Source: G965279335 sp965279285
GTDB taxonomy: Bacteria; Pseudomonadota; Gammaproteobacteria; DSM-16500
DNA length: 64,000 bases
Reading direction: 5' to 3'
Assembly (NCBI GenBank): GCA_965279285.1
Contig: OZ257148.1
Coordinates: 682,001-746,000 of the forward strand
Below, one piece after another: positions 28,189 to 36,529 of this stretch; position 1 is the first letter of the stretch; every line of letters begins with the position of its first letter. A model generated the notes under the pieces. It was not told the origin of the DNA. It did not search any database and worked only from the letters and a program-made list of their open reading frames with translations. Position numbers and translations under genes: made by a program.

Positions 28189-28217
28189 TTGACTATTATG
28201 GAATAGGTGTCACAATA
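28189..28217 (+). promoter_or_regulatory. Leaderless-type promoter of the first AAA_14/DUF4143 gene
   Basis: TTGACT and ACAATA are 17 nt apart and the ATG starts 5 nt after the -10 box, so transcription should begin at or near the start codon. Half-sites GACTATT and AATAGTC bracket the region, suggesting self-control. The same layout occurs before the paralogue at 32.7 kb. Confidence 0.65.
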
Positions 28218-28222
28218 GTCGC

Positions 28223-29356
28223 ATGAAGAGATATCTAGATAAAGACATCAAGCTATCATTATCAGACAAGATTGTCTTGCTGACGGGCCCCCGTCAGTCC
28301 GGCAAAACGACCTTATCAAAACAGCTTTATTCAGCATTTGATTATTTTAATTATGATGCAAGTGAAGACCGTATTTTGTTAAAGAATAAAAGTTGGGATC
28401 GCAATAAGCCCCTTATTATTTTTGATGAATTACATAAAATGAAAGAGTGGAAGCGCTGGATTAAAGGTGTGTACGATAAAGAGGGGCTTAACCCGCAAAT
28501 TATCGTGACGGGAAGTGCAAAATTAGATACTTACCGCAAGGTGGGTGATTCTTTGGCGGGTAGGTACTTCCAATTTAGACTGTATCCTTTAGACCTTAAA
28601 GAAATCGTTCGCTTGGACTCTACATTATCTGCAATAGAAGCGTTTGATATTTTATGGAATTGTAGCGGGTTTCCAGAGCCTTTTTTAAAAGGAAATGCTG
28701 TTTATTATAAACGTTGGCGCAAAAGTCATATTGATATTATCTTGCGGCAAGATTTGCTGAATATTCAAGCTGTCAAAGATATACAGTCAATTGAAACATT
28801 GATTTATTTATTAAAATCGCGTGTTGGCTCAGGTGTTTCTTATGCAAATTTAGCAAGAGACTTAGAGCGTGACATTAATACTGTGAAGCGTTGGCTTCAG
28901 CTATTAGAGAATTTATATATTATTTTTCGTGTCACTCCATATCATAAAAATATTGCACGCTCATTATTAAAAGAACCTAAGTATTATTTTTTTGATATTG
29001 CGCGAGTTGAAGACGAGGGCGCTAGGCTTGAAAATATTGTTGCGCTGTCATTACTAAAAGAGTTGCATTATTTGGAAGATACTCAAGGCATTACAACAAA
29101 CTTACATTATGTGAGAACTAAGGATGGCAGAGAGTTAGATTTTTTGGTTTGTATAAATGACAAACCTTTACATCTATTTGAAGTAAAAATGTCAGACCAA
29201 AGTCCTGCTTCGTCATTTCAACATTTTATGCCTATGTTTGATAACATAAAAGCAATTCAGCTAGTTAAGAACTGTAAGCGAGAAACAACATTTCCTAATA
29301 AAGTTGAAATTCGCGCTTTGATACCATGGTTAACATGGGTTGATTTATTGCATTAA
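28223..29356 (+). CDS. AAA_14/DUF4143 ATPase, copy 1
   Basis: This 377-aa protein begins with an AAA domain: Walker A GPRQSGKTTLS (about 22-32), Walker B LIIFDELHKM and the sensor-like VTGSAKLDTY. A winged-helix part follows, then the DUF4143 nuclease-like domain (RTKDGRELDFLV, LFEVK, like a PD-(D/E)xK core). The family is widespread in mobile DNA and its job is unsettled; toxin-antitoxin or defence roles have been proposed. It has no ribosome site; the mRNA looks leaderless. It shares the block RVTPYHKNIARSLLKEPK with the copy at 32.8 kb. Confidence 0.88.
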   Translation: MKRYLDKDIKLSLSDKIVLLTGPRQSGKTTLSKQLYSAFDYFNYDASEDRILLKNKSWDRNKPLIIFDELHKMKEWKRWIKGVYDKEGLNPQIIVTGSAKLDTYRKVGDSLAGRYFQFRLYPLDLKEIVRLDSTLSAIEAFDILWNCSGFPEPFLKGNAVYYKRWRKSHIDIILRQDLLNIQAVKDIQSIETLIYLLKSRVGSGVSYANLARDLERDINTVKRWLQLLENLYIIFRVTPYHKNIARSLLKEPKYYFFDIARVEDEGARLENIVALSLLKELHYLEDTQGITTNLHYVRTKDGRELDFLVCINDKPLHLFEVKMSDQSPASSFQHFMPMFDNIKAIQLVKNCKRETTFPNKVEIRALIPWLTWVDLLH

Positions 29357-29364
29357 CTTATTTT

Positions 29365-29420
29365 GTAGGGTGGGCAAAGCGCAGCGTGCCCACCAAACTC
29401 CCTGGCTACTGAGTAGTTAC
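29365..29420. repeat. Type-1 palindromic element, right half only (copy 8)
   Basis: Only the right core arm and outer tip (ACTGAGTAGTTAC) remain. It lies between the ATPase gene stop and gcdH. Confidence 0.85.
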
Positions 29421-29440
29421 TCAACTTAAAGGAAGAAAAA

Positions 29441-30649
29441 ATGACAAAACCTAAAAATAATTTTTTGTGGGATGATCCTTTGCTTTTTTCCGATCAGTTA
29501 ACAGAAGAAGAGCGTTTGATTCGCGATGCAGCGCACGCTTATGCTCAAGATAAATTGCAGCCACGCGTTGTCGAGGCATTTCATAATGAGCATTTTGATC
29601 GCGAAATTATGCGTGAAATGGGGCAGCAAGGATTTTTAGGTGCGACGATTAAAGGCTATGGTTGTGCGGGAATTGGTTATGTTGCCTATGGATTATTAAT
29701 TCGTGAAATAGAGCGAGTTGATTCAGGATATCGTTCCGCATTAAGCGTGCAATCTAGTTTAGCGATGCATGCTATTTATGCGTATGGTAGTGCAGCGCAA
29801 AAAGAAAAATATTTACCGAAAATGGCACAAGGTGAATGGATAGGTTGTTTTGGTTTGACTGAGCCTAATCATGGATCAGATCCTGGCGATATGGATGCGA
29901 GAGCGAAAACAGTTGAAGGTGGTTATCGTCTAAAAGGCACAAAAATGTGGATTACTAACTCACCGATAGCTGATGTTTTTGTTGTGTGGGCAAAGAATGA
30001 TAAAGGTCGCATTCGCGGTTTTATTTTAGAAAAAGAGATGGAAGGATTATCTGCACCAGTGATGCATGGTAAAATGAGTTTACGGGTTTCTGTTACTGGC
30101 GAGATAGTGATGGATGATGTTTTTGTTCCGTATGAAAATGAATTACCTGATGCTGATGGATTATCTGGTCCTTTAGGTTGTTTGGATAATGCAAGATATG
30201 GCATTGCATGGGGTGCTTTAGGTGCAGCAGAGTTTTGCTGGCATGCAGCTCGACAATATGTGTTAGATAGAAAGCAATTTAATGAACCGCTAGCAGCAAA
30301 TCAATTAATTCAATTTAAATTAGCCAATATGCAGACGCAAATTACTTTAGGGTTACAGGCTTGTTTGCGTGTGGGTCGTTTAAAAGAAGAAGGTCGTGAA
30401 GCATCGCCAATGATTTCACTTATTAAGCGTAATTCAACATTAGTTGCGCTAGATATTGCACGCGAGGCGCGTGATATGCACGGTGGTAATGGTATTATGG
30501 AAGAGTTTCAAGTCATTCGGCATATGTTAAATCTGGAAACAGTAAAAACGTATGAGGGTACAGCGGATATTCATGCGCTTATTTTAGGTCATGCACAGAC
30601 ACATATCCCCGCATTCCAGCCTTTGAGTGCATCGCATAAAAAAATGTAG
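29441..30649 (+). CDS. gcdH: Glutaryl-CoA dehydrogenase (acyl-CoA dehydrogenase family)
   Basis: The 402-aa flavoprotein oxidises and decarboxylates glutaryl-CoA to crotonyl-CoA in lysine/tryptophan breakdown. The text CFGLTEPNHGSDPGDMDARA, GTKMWITNSPIADVFVVWAK and the catalytic-base region VKTYEGTADIHALILG fit GcdH closely. Ribosome site AAAGGAAG lies about 7 nt before ATG. The last residue and the stop (TAG 30647-30649) are encoded by a half palindromic element, so the original C-terminus may have been changed. Confidence 0.92.
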   Translation: MTKPKNNFLWDDPLLFSDQLTEEERLIRDAAHAYAQDKLQPRVVEAFHNEHFDREIMREMGQQGFLGATIKGYGCAGIGYVAYGLLIREIERVDSGYRSALSVQSSLAMHAIYAYGSAAQKEKYLPKMAQGEWIGCFGLTEPNHGSDPGDMDARAKTVEGGYRLKGTKMWITNSPIADVFVVWAKNDKGRIRGFILEKEMEGLSAPVMHGKMSLRVSVTGEIVMDDVFVPYENELPDADGLSGPLGCLDNARYGIAWGALGAAEFCWHAARQYVLDRKQFNEPLAANQLIQFKLANMQTQITLGLQACLRVGRLKEEGREASPMISLIKRNSTLVALDIAREARDMHGGNGIMEEFQVIRHMLNLETVKTYEGTADIHALILGHAQTHIPAFQPLSASHKKM

Positions 30650-30675
30650 GGTGGGCAAAGCGTAGCGTGCCCACC
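30646..30675. repeat. Type-1 palindromic element, single core arm (copy 9)
   Basis: One 30-nt core arm (GTAGGGTGGGCAAAGCGTAG onward) overlaps the 3' end of gcdH and gives its stop codon. No partner arm is seen nearby. Confidence 0.85.
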
Positions 30676-30708
30676 AATGTAAGTAGTAATTAAGTATGAG
30701 GAAGTAAA

Positions 30709-31917
30709 ATGAAAGAAATAGCCAAAGCAGAAGTTGATATTGCTATTATCGGTGGAGGTGTAGCCGGCTTATGGTTGCTTAATCGTTTACGTCAATTAGG
30801 TTACGCTGCCATTCTACTTGAGACAAAGGCACTGGGCGCGGGTCAAACACGACTATCACAAGGCATTATTCATGGTGGAATGAAATATGCGTTGCATGGC
30901 GCAATGACAACAGCTACGCAATCTATCGCTGATATGCCAGGGGTGTGGAGTGAATGTTTGCACGGTAAAGGTGTTATTGATCTTAGTCGCGTATCAGTGC
31001 TTTCCCAGTATCAGTATCTTTGGTCTACTGGCAGTTTAAGTTCAAAGTTAGCGGGATTTTTTTCTGGTTTAGTTTTAAAAGGTAATGTGCAAGCACTATC
31101 TAAAGAAAATTTCCCCGCTATTTTTAAAAATACACAATTTAAAGGCCATGTTTATGCTTTGGATGAAATGGTGGTTGATGTTAATGAATTGGTGCGTGAG
31201 CTAGCAAAAGTTTATCAAGATAATATTTATAAAGTGGATTCGCTGACCGAAAATAATTTACATTTCGATGCTAATGATCAGCTTAATTCAATAGAAATTC
31301 AGGCTGATGGTTTTGCGCCGGTATTGCTTCAGGCTAAGCGTTTTATTTTTACTGCGGGTAATGGGAATGAAATTGTTAGCAAAAAATTATCTCATCCCGC
31401 GGTACAAATGCAACGCCGACCTTTGCAGATGGTTGTGGTTAAAACGGATTTTTCTTATAGTCTTTATGGTCATTGCTTGGGGCTAGGTGCTACGCCGCGA
31501 GTTACCATTACAACGCATAAAGCGTATGATGGTAAAAGCATTTGGTATTTGGGCGGTCAAATTGCGGAAGAGGGCGTGAAAAAAAGTTCAGCTGAGCAAA
31601 TTCAATTGGTGCGTAACGAATTAAAAGAACTTTTTCCTTGGTTAGATTTTTCTAAGGCGGAGTTTGCTACCTTTTTTGTTGATCGTGCAGAAGCACGGCA
31701 AGCAGATGGTAGGCGTCCTGATAGTTGCTATGTAGCAGAAGTAGGAAATATCATGGTAGCTTGGCCAACCAAGTTAGCTTTTGCGCCAAAGTTAGCAGAA
31801 GAAATTATTGTGAAAATAAAAAATTCTATTCTTGAAGCAACACCAGCACAAGTCGAGGCACTGCATGTCTGGCCGACGCCTGCTGTTGCAGCACCTATTT
31901 GGGATGAAATATTATGA
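30709..31917 (+). CDS. FAD-dependent oxidoreductase (DAO family)
   Basis: The 402-aa protein begins with an FAD-binding Rossmann fold (VDIAIIGGGVAGLWLLNRL) and continues with GAGQTRLSQGIIHGGMKY, which recalls glycerol-3-phosphate dehydrogenase and related DAO enzymes. The exact substrate cannot be told. AGGAAG lies 7 nt before ATG. It overlaps the aldo/keto reductase gene by 4 nt, so the two probably work in one pathway. Confidence 0.82.
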   Translation: MKEIAKAEVDIAIIGGGVAGLWLLNRLRQLGYAAILLETKALGAGQTRLSQGIIHGGMKYALHGAMTTATQSIADMPGVWSECLHGKGVIDLSRVSVLSQYQYLWSTGSLSSKLAGFFSGLVLKGNVQALSKENFPAIFKNTQFKGHVYALDEMVVDVNELVRELAKVYQDNIYKVDSLTENNLHFDANDQLNSIEIQADGFAPVLLQAKRFIFTAGNGNEIVSKKLSHPAVQMQRRPLQMVVVKTDFSYSLYGHCLGLGATPRVTITTHKAYDGKSIWYLGGQIAEEGVKKSSAEQIQLVRNELKELFPWLDFSKAEFATFFVDRAEARQADGRRPDSCYVAEVGNIMVAWPTKLAFAPKLAEEIIVKIKNSILEATPAQVEALHVWPTPAVAAPIWDEIL

Positions 31918-32690
31918 TTAAACAAGTGAAGCTAGCTGATACAGATATTTTTGTTAGTTCGATAGGGTTGGGGACGGTTAAGTTTGGTCGTAACCAAGGT
32001 GTGCGTTATCCCACTAGTTTTGAGTTGCCGACGGATGGTGAAATCTTAGAATTATTATCTTGTGCGCAATCTCTAGGAATTAATTTATTAGATACAGCGC
32101 CAGCTTATGGTACTAGCGAAGAGCGCTTGGGTAAATTATTACGAGGCACTCGTGATGAATGGATAATTTGTGGCAAGGTAGGTGAAGAGTTTATTAATGG
32201 CGAATCTTATTTTGATTTTTCGCCGGCAGCGGTGCGACAAAGTATCGATCGTAGTTTGCAGCGTTTACAGACCGATTGTATTGACATTATGTTGGTGCAT
32301 TCTAACGGTGAAGATAAAAAAATTATTGAAGAGTACGATATTTTTTCGGTATTAGCGGAAATAAAAAAAGCGGGAAAAATTCGTGCATTTGGTATGTCGA
32401 CGAAAACAGTGGAAGGTGGTTTGCTGACTGTGGATCATGCTGATGTCGTGATGGCGATGTATAATCCTCTGCAACCTGAGGAACAGCCTGTGCTTGCTCA
32501 TGCCTATAAAAAAAATAAAGGTGTTTTTATTAAAAAAGCATTGATGAGCGGACATCTACAAAAATTGTCAGTGGATGATCCTGTGCAAGTAGCAATGAAT
32601 TTTATTTTTAGTGAGCCAGGTGTAAGTAGTGTGATAGTGGGAACGTTAAATAAAGAGCATTTGCGGCAGAATGTGCGGTTTGCTCTTTAG
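31914..32690 (+). CDS. Aldo/keto reductase family protein
   Basis: The 258-aa product has the (beta/alpha)8 reductase hallmarks: NLLDTAPAYGTSEERLGKLL with the catalytic Asp and Tyr, a Lys in ICGKVGEEF, DIMLVHSNGED (His) and SVIVGTLNKEHL near the end. It is a little shorter than the usual 300 or so residues. Start ATG overlaps the preceding oxidoreductase stop. Substrate unknown. Confidence 0.85.
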   Translation: MIKQVKLADTDIFVSSIGLGTVKFGRNQGVRYPTSFELPTDGEILELLSCAQSLGINLLDTAPAYGTSEERLGKLLRGTRDEWIICGKVGEEFINGESYFDFSPAAVRQSIDRSLQRLQTDCIDIMLVHSNGEDKKIIEEYDIFSVLAEIKKAGKIRAFGMSTKTVEGGLLTVDHADVVMAMYNPLQPEEQPVLAHAYKKNKGVFIKKALMSGHLQKLSVDDPVQVAMNFIFSEPGVSSVIVGTLNKEHLRQNVRFAL

Positions 32691-32703
32691 TCGCAAAAAT
32701 TCC

Positions 32704-32762
32704 GACTATTCCGCAACATTTTGCGGAATAGTCTTGACTTTTCCGCAAAATGCCGCAGAATA
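32704..32762 (+). promoter_or_regulatory. Palindromic operator and leaderless-type promoter of the second AAA_14/DUF4143 gene
   Basis: A perfect 13-bp inverted repeat (GACTATTCCGCAA, 4-nt loop, TTGCGGAATAGTC; 32704-32733) lies just upstream of TTGACT (32734-32739). After a 17-nt spacer comes AGAATA (32757-32762), and ATG follows 5 nt later. A second set of half-sites overlaps the promoter itself (TTTTCCGCAAAATGCCGC, GAATAGTC). This looks like an autoregulatory operator. Confidence 0.65.
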
Positions 32763-32767
32763 GTCGG

Positions 32768-33889
32768 ATGAATAGAATACAAATCCCTTATATTGTCAAA
32801 GACTTAGCTAAAAAAATGGTTTTGGTAGCTGGTCCGCGCCAAGTTGGCAAAACATTTATCGCCAAAGCTGTTGCGAAAGAGTTTAAAAATTCATTGTATC
32901 TTAATTATGATCAAGTCACAGACAGAGAAATGATGCAAAATCAATCTTGGCTTGAGAGTACAGATTTATTGATTTTAGATGAATTACATAAAATGCCAAA
33001 TTGGAAAAATTATTTAAAAGGGATTTATGATACGAAGCTAGATCATCAATCTATTTTAGTCACTGGCAGTGCGCGCCTCGATATTTTTGACAAAATAGGC
33101 GACTCTTTGGCGGGTCGGTATTTTTTACATCGACTTTTACCGTTGTCTCCCTCAGAGCTTAATCAATTAGCTATGCCAGTGGATATGGAAGGGTTGATTA
33201 ATAAGAGTGGTTTTCCTGAGCCTTATTTAGTGGATGATTTGATTGAGGCTAATCGTTGGCGTTTGCAATATAGCAATAGTATGCTTTCAACCGATGTTTT
33301 TGAGTTTGACAAAATACAGAATATAAATGCAATTCGTGCGATTTTTGAATTATTAAGAGCTAAGGTAGGTTCACCTGTTTCTTATCAATCTTTAGCAGAA
33401 GATGCAGCTGTTTCACCCAATACAGTAAAAAAATACATTGAAATACTTGAGGCACTTTATATTGTTTTTCGCGTCACGCCGTATCATAAAAATATTGCAC
33501 GTAGTTTGTTGAAAGAACCTAAAATATATTTTTTTGATAATGGTTTAGTAAAAGGCGATGAGGGTGCACAACTCGAAAATTTTGTTGCTGTAAGTTTACT
33601 AAAGCACGTTTATGCGAAAATTGATTATCTTGCGGAAAACTATGCATTACATTATTTAAGAACTAAAGATGGTCAGGAAGTTGATTTTGCATTGGTTAAA
33701 GATGGCGTGATTGAGCAGCTTATTGAGGTGAAGAATTCAAGTCATGATATCAGTAAACATTTATATGATTTAAGTAAGAAGTATACTTTACCAGCTGTGC
33801 AAATAGTGAAAAACTTACGAAGAGAGTGGATGACGGAAGGCATAAAAGTACTGAAAGTAAAAAATTATTTATTAAGTTTGTTTATGTAG
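32768..33889 (+). CDS. AAA_14/DUF4143 ATPase, copy 2
   Basis: This 373-aa paralogue of the 28.2 kb gene has Walker A GPRQVGKTFIAKAV, Walker B LLILDELHKMPNW, sensor VTGSARLDIF and the DUF4143 end (RTKDGQEVDFALV, LIEVKNSS). ATG 32768 is chosen over an upstream GTG/ATG-like start because it lies 5 nt after the -10 box, as in copy 1. No ribosome site is present. The pair differ along their length, so this is an old duplication or two independent arrivals, not a recent copy. Confidence 0.88.
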   Translation: MNRIQIPYIVKDLAKKMVLVAGPRQVGKTFIAKAVAKEFKNSLYLNYDQVTDREMMQNQSWLESTDLLILDELHKMPNWKNYLKGIYDTKLDHQSILVTGSARLDIFDKIGDSLAGRYFLHRLLPLSPSELNQLAMPVDMEGLINKSGFPEPYLVDDLIEANRWRLQYSNSMLSTDVFEFDKIQNINAIRAIFELLRAKVGSPVSYQSLAEDAAVSPNTVKKYIEILEALYIVFRVTPYHKNIARSLLKEPKIYFFDNGLVKGDEGAQLENFVAVSLLKHVYAKIDYLAENYALHYLRTKDGQEVDFALVKDGVIEQLIEVKNSSHDISKHLYDLSKKYTLPAVQIVKNLRREWMTEGIKVLKVKNYLLSLFM

Positions 33890-33906
33890 ATTGATTTTTA
33901 TGGTTT

Positions 33907-34815
33907 TTACCCCAAGATCATTTTTTGATAACTTTCCAGTCGTTGTAGGCTTATTTTATTGTCTGCCGCAGCTTGTTTTAAAGCACATGCGGGCTCCTTT
34001 AAATGCCTGCAATCGCGAAATTTACATGATCCTACATAAGGTTTAAACTCTACAAAACCATCGAATAACTCTTGTGGTGTTGCATTCCATAATCCAAATT
34101 CTCGCACTCCTGGGGAATCAATTAATTTCCCGCCTTTGGCGGTATGATAGAGGTGAGTTGCCGTCGTTGTGTGTTTGCCGATACCTTTGATAGAGGTTTC
34201 TCCTACAGCAATGGTTTGGTTGGGAACAAAACGTGAGATGAGAGAAGATTTTCCGACGCCAGATGTTCCAACTAAGGCGCAGGTTTTGTTTTCTAAAAAT
34301 TTTTCTAATTCGATTAAACCGTTTTTTGTAAAAATACTGGATTGAATGATGGGGTAATTTATTTTTCCATACGTGGCTAGTTGTGTTTCAATTTCTATTT
34401 TATTTTTTTCAGTTAGAGTATCTGTTTTGTTTAACACAATTAATGGTGGAATTTTTAAATTTTCTGCCGCAATTAAGTAGCGGTCAAGTAGGTGAGTAGA
34501 AAAAGTAGCAGGCGCCGAAACAATAATGATTGTATCTATATTGGCTGCGATAGGTTTAGATTTTCCATGTTTACCAGGATGAGCAAGTAAAGATTTTCTG
34601 GGTAAGCAGCCAACAATAACCCCAGAGCCGTCATGCTCGGTCTGCCATAAAATTTTATCGCCAGTGATAACATTTTCTAGATTTTTTCGGACATGGCAAT
34701 AAATTATTTTTCCAAATTCATCCTCAATTTCCGCATGAGCGCCAAAATAGGCAATTAATAGCCCCTCACGTTCTGTGCCGTCAAGCTTGCCTGGTTTGGT
34801 ATGGGATTTTTTCAT
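33907..34815 (-). CDS. rsgA: Ribosome small subunit-dependent GTPase A
   Basis: The 302-aa circularly permuted GTPase helps finish the 30S subunit. An OB domain comes first, then NKTD (G4), the P-loop GTSGVGKSSL (G1), the T-rich G2 KHTTTATHLYH and DSPG (G3) in permuted order. A zinc knuckle ends it (CKFRDCRHLKEPACAL). The start MKKSHTKPGKLDG is preferred; a TTG 36 nt earlier overlaps the likely -10 region. It diverges from cca across a short AT-rich promoter space. Confidence 0.95.
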   Translation of the reverse strand: MKKSHTKPGKLDGTEREGLLIAYFGAHAEIEDEFGKIIYCHVRKNLENVITGDKILWQTEHDGSGVIVGCLPRKSLLAHPGKHGKSKPIAANIDTIIIVSAPATFSTHLLDRYLIAAENLKIPPLIVLNKTDTLTEKNKIEIETQLATYGKINYPIIQSSIFTKNGLIELEKFLENKTCALVGTSGVGKSSLISRFVPNQTIAVGETSIKGIGKHTTTATHLYHTAKGGKLIDSPGVREFGLWNATPQELFDGFVEFKPYVGSCKFRDCRHLKEPACALKQAAADNKISLQRLESYQKMILG

Positions 34816-34871
34816 AAGATCTCTAAAAAAGATTATGGTATACTTTAGCAAATAAAATTGAAAAGTATATC

Positions 34872-36062
34872 ATGAAAATATATCTAGTAGGCGGCGCTGT
34901 TCGAGATGAGTTGTTAAACTTGCCCATTAAAGAGCGAGATTATGTTGTCGTGGGCGCGACAGTTGAAGAAATGTTAAGTTTAGGGTTTAAGCAGGTTGGT
35001 AAGGATTTTCCCGTATTTTTGCATCCCAAAACGAAAGAAGAATATGCTTTGGCGCGCGTAGAGCGTAAGGTCAGCAAAGGTTATACAGGTTTTGCTTTTG
35101 ATGTTTCTCCGCAGGTTTCTTTAGAAGAAGATTTAAAGCGTCGAGATATCACTATTAACGCAATGGCAATACCGCTCAACGATCATGGCGTTATTGAATC
35201 ATTTTCGGCAGCGGATGTTAACGACGATCCTTATCATGGAAAAATTGATTTACAAAAAAAACTTCTTCGCCATGTTTCCGCAGCATTTTCTGAAGATCCA
35301 GTGCGAATTTTACGTGTAGCACGGTTTGCTGCACGATTTGCTGAGTTGGGTTTTACGGTTGCGCCTGAAACTATGGATTTGATGCGCGAGATGGTGAGCG
35401 CAGGTGAAGTAGATGCTTTAGTGGCAGAGCGAGTTTGGAAAGAGTTGGAGCGAGCATTAGGTGAAAAAAATCCAGAAAAATTTTTTCAAGTACTAGAAGA
35501 TTGCGGCGCAGCATCAATATTATTTTTATTTGCGGAAAAAGAGCAATCGTTAAATCGATCTCATGGCAGTGAAAAAACACAGCATATTTTTGCATTAGAT
35601 GCTTTAATTAATGCTGTTGAGCTCACAACAGATCCTCGAATTCGTTTTGCTGCGTTATTACATCATCAAACATTGGATTATATCGGTGCGTTTTGTGAGC
35701 GCTATCGTGTTCCGAGTGATTACCGTGAGCTTGCCGAGTTGTTGGTCCGCTATTTTAAAGATTGCCAAGCAGCTGACTCAGCAGAAAAAATGTTATCTTT
35801 ATTTCAAGTCACCGATGCTTTTAGGCGAGAAGAGCGGTTTAAAAGTTTTTTGTTGGCTTGTAAGGCAAGTTGTTTGCCTGGTGAAATAGCAGGCTTTCAA
35901 GAATGGTCAACAAAATTAATTTATTGTTTGGAAGCGGCCAAAAAAATTAATGTCTCTGAGTACGTTCAAGCAGGGTTACCAGGAAAAGAAATAGCAAGCA
36001 AACTTGCAGAAAAGCGTAGAGAATTGATCCAGGGCTGTTGTGAAAAAAAGTTAAGGAATTGA
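34872..36062 (+). CDS. cca: CCA tRNA nucleotidyltransferase
   Basis: The 396-aa enzyme adds or repairs the CCA end of tRNA. Its head reads MKIYLVGGAVRDELLNLPIKERDYVVVG, containing the class II nucleotidyltransferase GG and D-x-D-like sites; RRDITINAMA and the RILRVARFAARF helix follow. The E. coli-type HD domain region is present (RIRFAALLHH). Its ATG lacks a clear ribosome site, with AT-rich sequence just before it. Confidence 0.94.
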   Translation: MKIYLVGGAVRDELLNLPIKERDYVVVGATVEEMLSLGFKQVGKDFPVFLHPKTKEEYALARVERKVSKGYTGFAFDVSPQVSLEEDLKRRDITINAMAIPLNDHGVIESFSAADVNDDPYHGKIDLQKKLLRHVSAAFSEDPVRILRVARFAARFAELGFTVAPETMDLMREMVSAGEVDALVAERVWKELERALGEKNPEKFFQVLEDCGAASILFLFAEKEQSLNRSHGSEKTQHIFALDALINAVELTTDPRIRFAALLHHQTLDYIGAFCERYRVPSDYRELAELLVRYFKDCQAADSAEKMLSLFQVTDAFRREERFKSFLLACKASCLPGEIAGFQEWSTKLIYCLEAAKKINVSEYVQAGLPGKEIASKLAEKRRELIQGCCEKKLRN

Positions 36063-36113
36063 TGGGATTAAGTTCCTAGTGAAAATAGAGATAAATGATT
36101 TGAATCAGGTAAT

Positions 36114-36272
36114 GATAACTATTCAGTAGTTAGAGGGTTTGGTGGGCACGCTGCGCTTTGCCCCCCCTACGAAAGCATTTCACTATAATATTATATTGGA
36201 AAAACGGCGGTTACATTTATAAAAAACGTAGGGTGGGCAAAGCGCAGCGTGCCCACCAAGCTCTTTGCCCGC
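36114..36272. repeat. Type-1 palindromic element, copy 10
   Basis: The left tip is GATAACTATTCAGTAG. The loop is the AAAAACGGCGGTTACATTTA type. The left core arm has a C-for-A change (TTTGCCCCCCCTAC). The right outer tip is lost (CTCTTTGCCCGC). It is followed 33 nt later by a type-2 element, and together these fill the 467-nt gap between cca and the com1-like gene. Confidence 0.88.
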
Positions 36273-36304
36273 ACCAGTAATGATAATAAGGCTATAAATT
36301 AAAG

Positions 36305-36464
36305 GCGGAGTGTGAGAGCGCGACAAAAGCACGCGTGAGTGAGCACTTTAAAATAGAGCGACTTGCTTGCCATGGATGGCAAGCCTAAAACAGGGATGTT
36401 TCGCTTGGAGCGGTATTTTAAAGTGCTCACTCACGCGTGCTTTTGTCGCGCTCTCACACTCTGC
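36305..36464. repeat. Type-2 palindromic element, copy A (160 bp)
   Basis: Two 51-nt arms with one mismatch start at GCGGAGTGTGAGAGCGCGAC. The conserved core holds an inner 9-bp palindrome, GCTTGCCATGGATGGCAAGC. The same core occurs at 48.7 kb with different arms. No TATTCAGC tips are seen here. Confidence 0.88.
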
Positions 36465-36529
36465 TTGACATCCGATAGTGCCTCATTTACTGTCAATCTT
36501 CATTATCATAAAGTCCAGGAGGATGCTCA

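Noticed and set aside
28223..33889. A recent tandem duplication of the AAA_14/DUF4143 gene
   Set aside because: The two proteins share the fold and some blocks but differ along most of their length, and the genes between them are unrelated.
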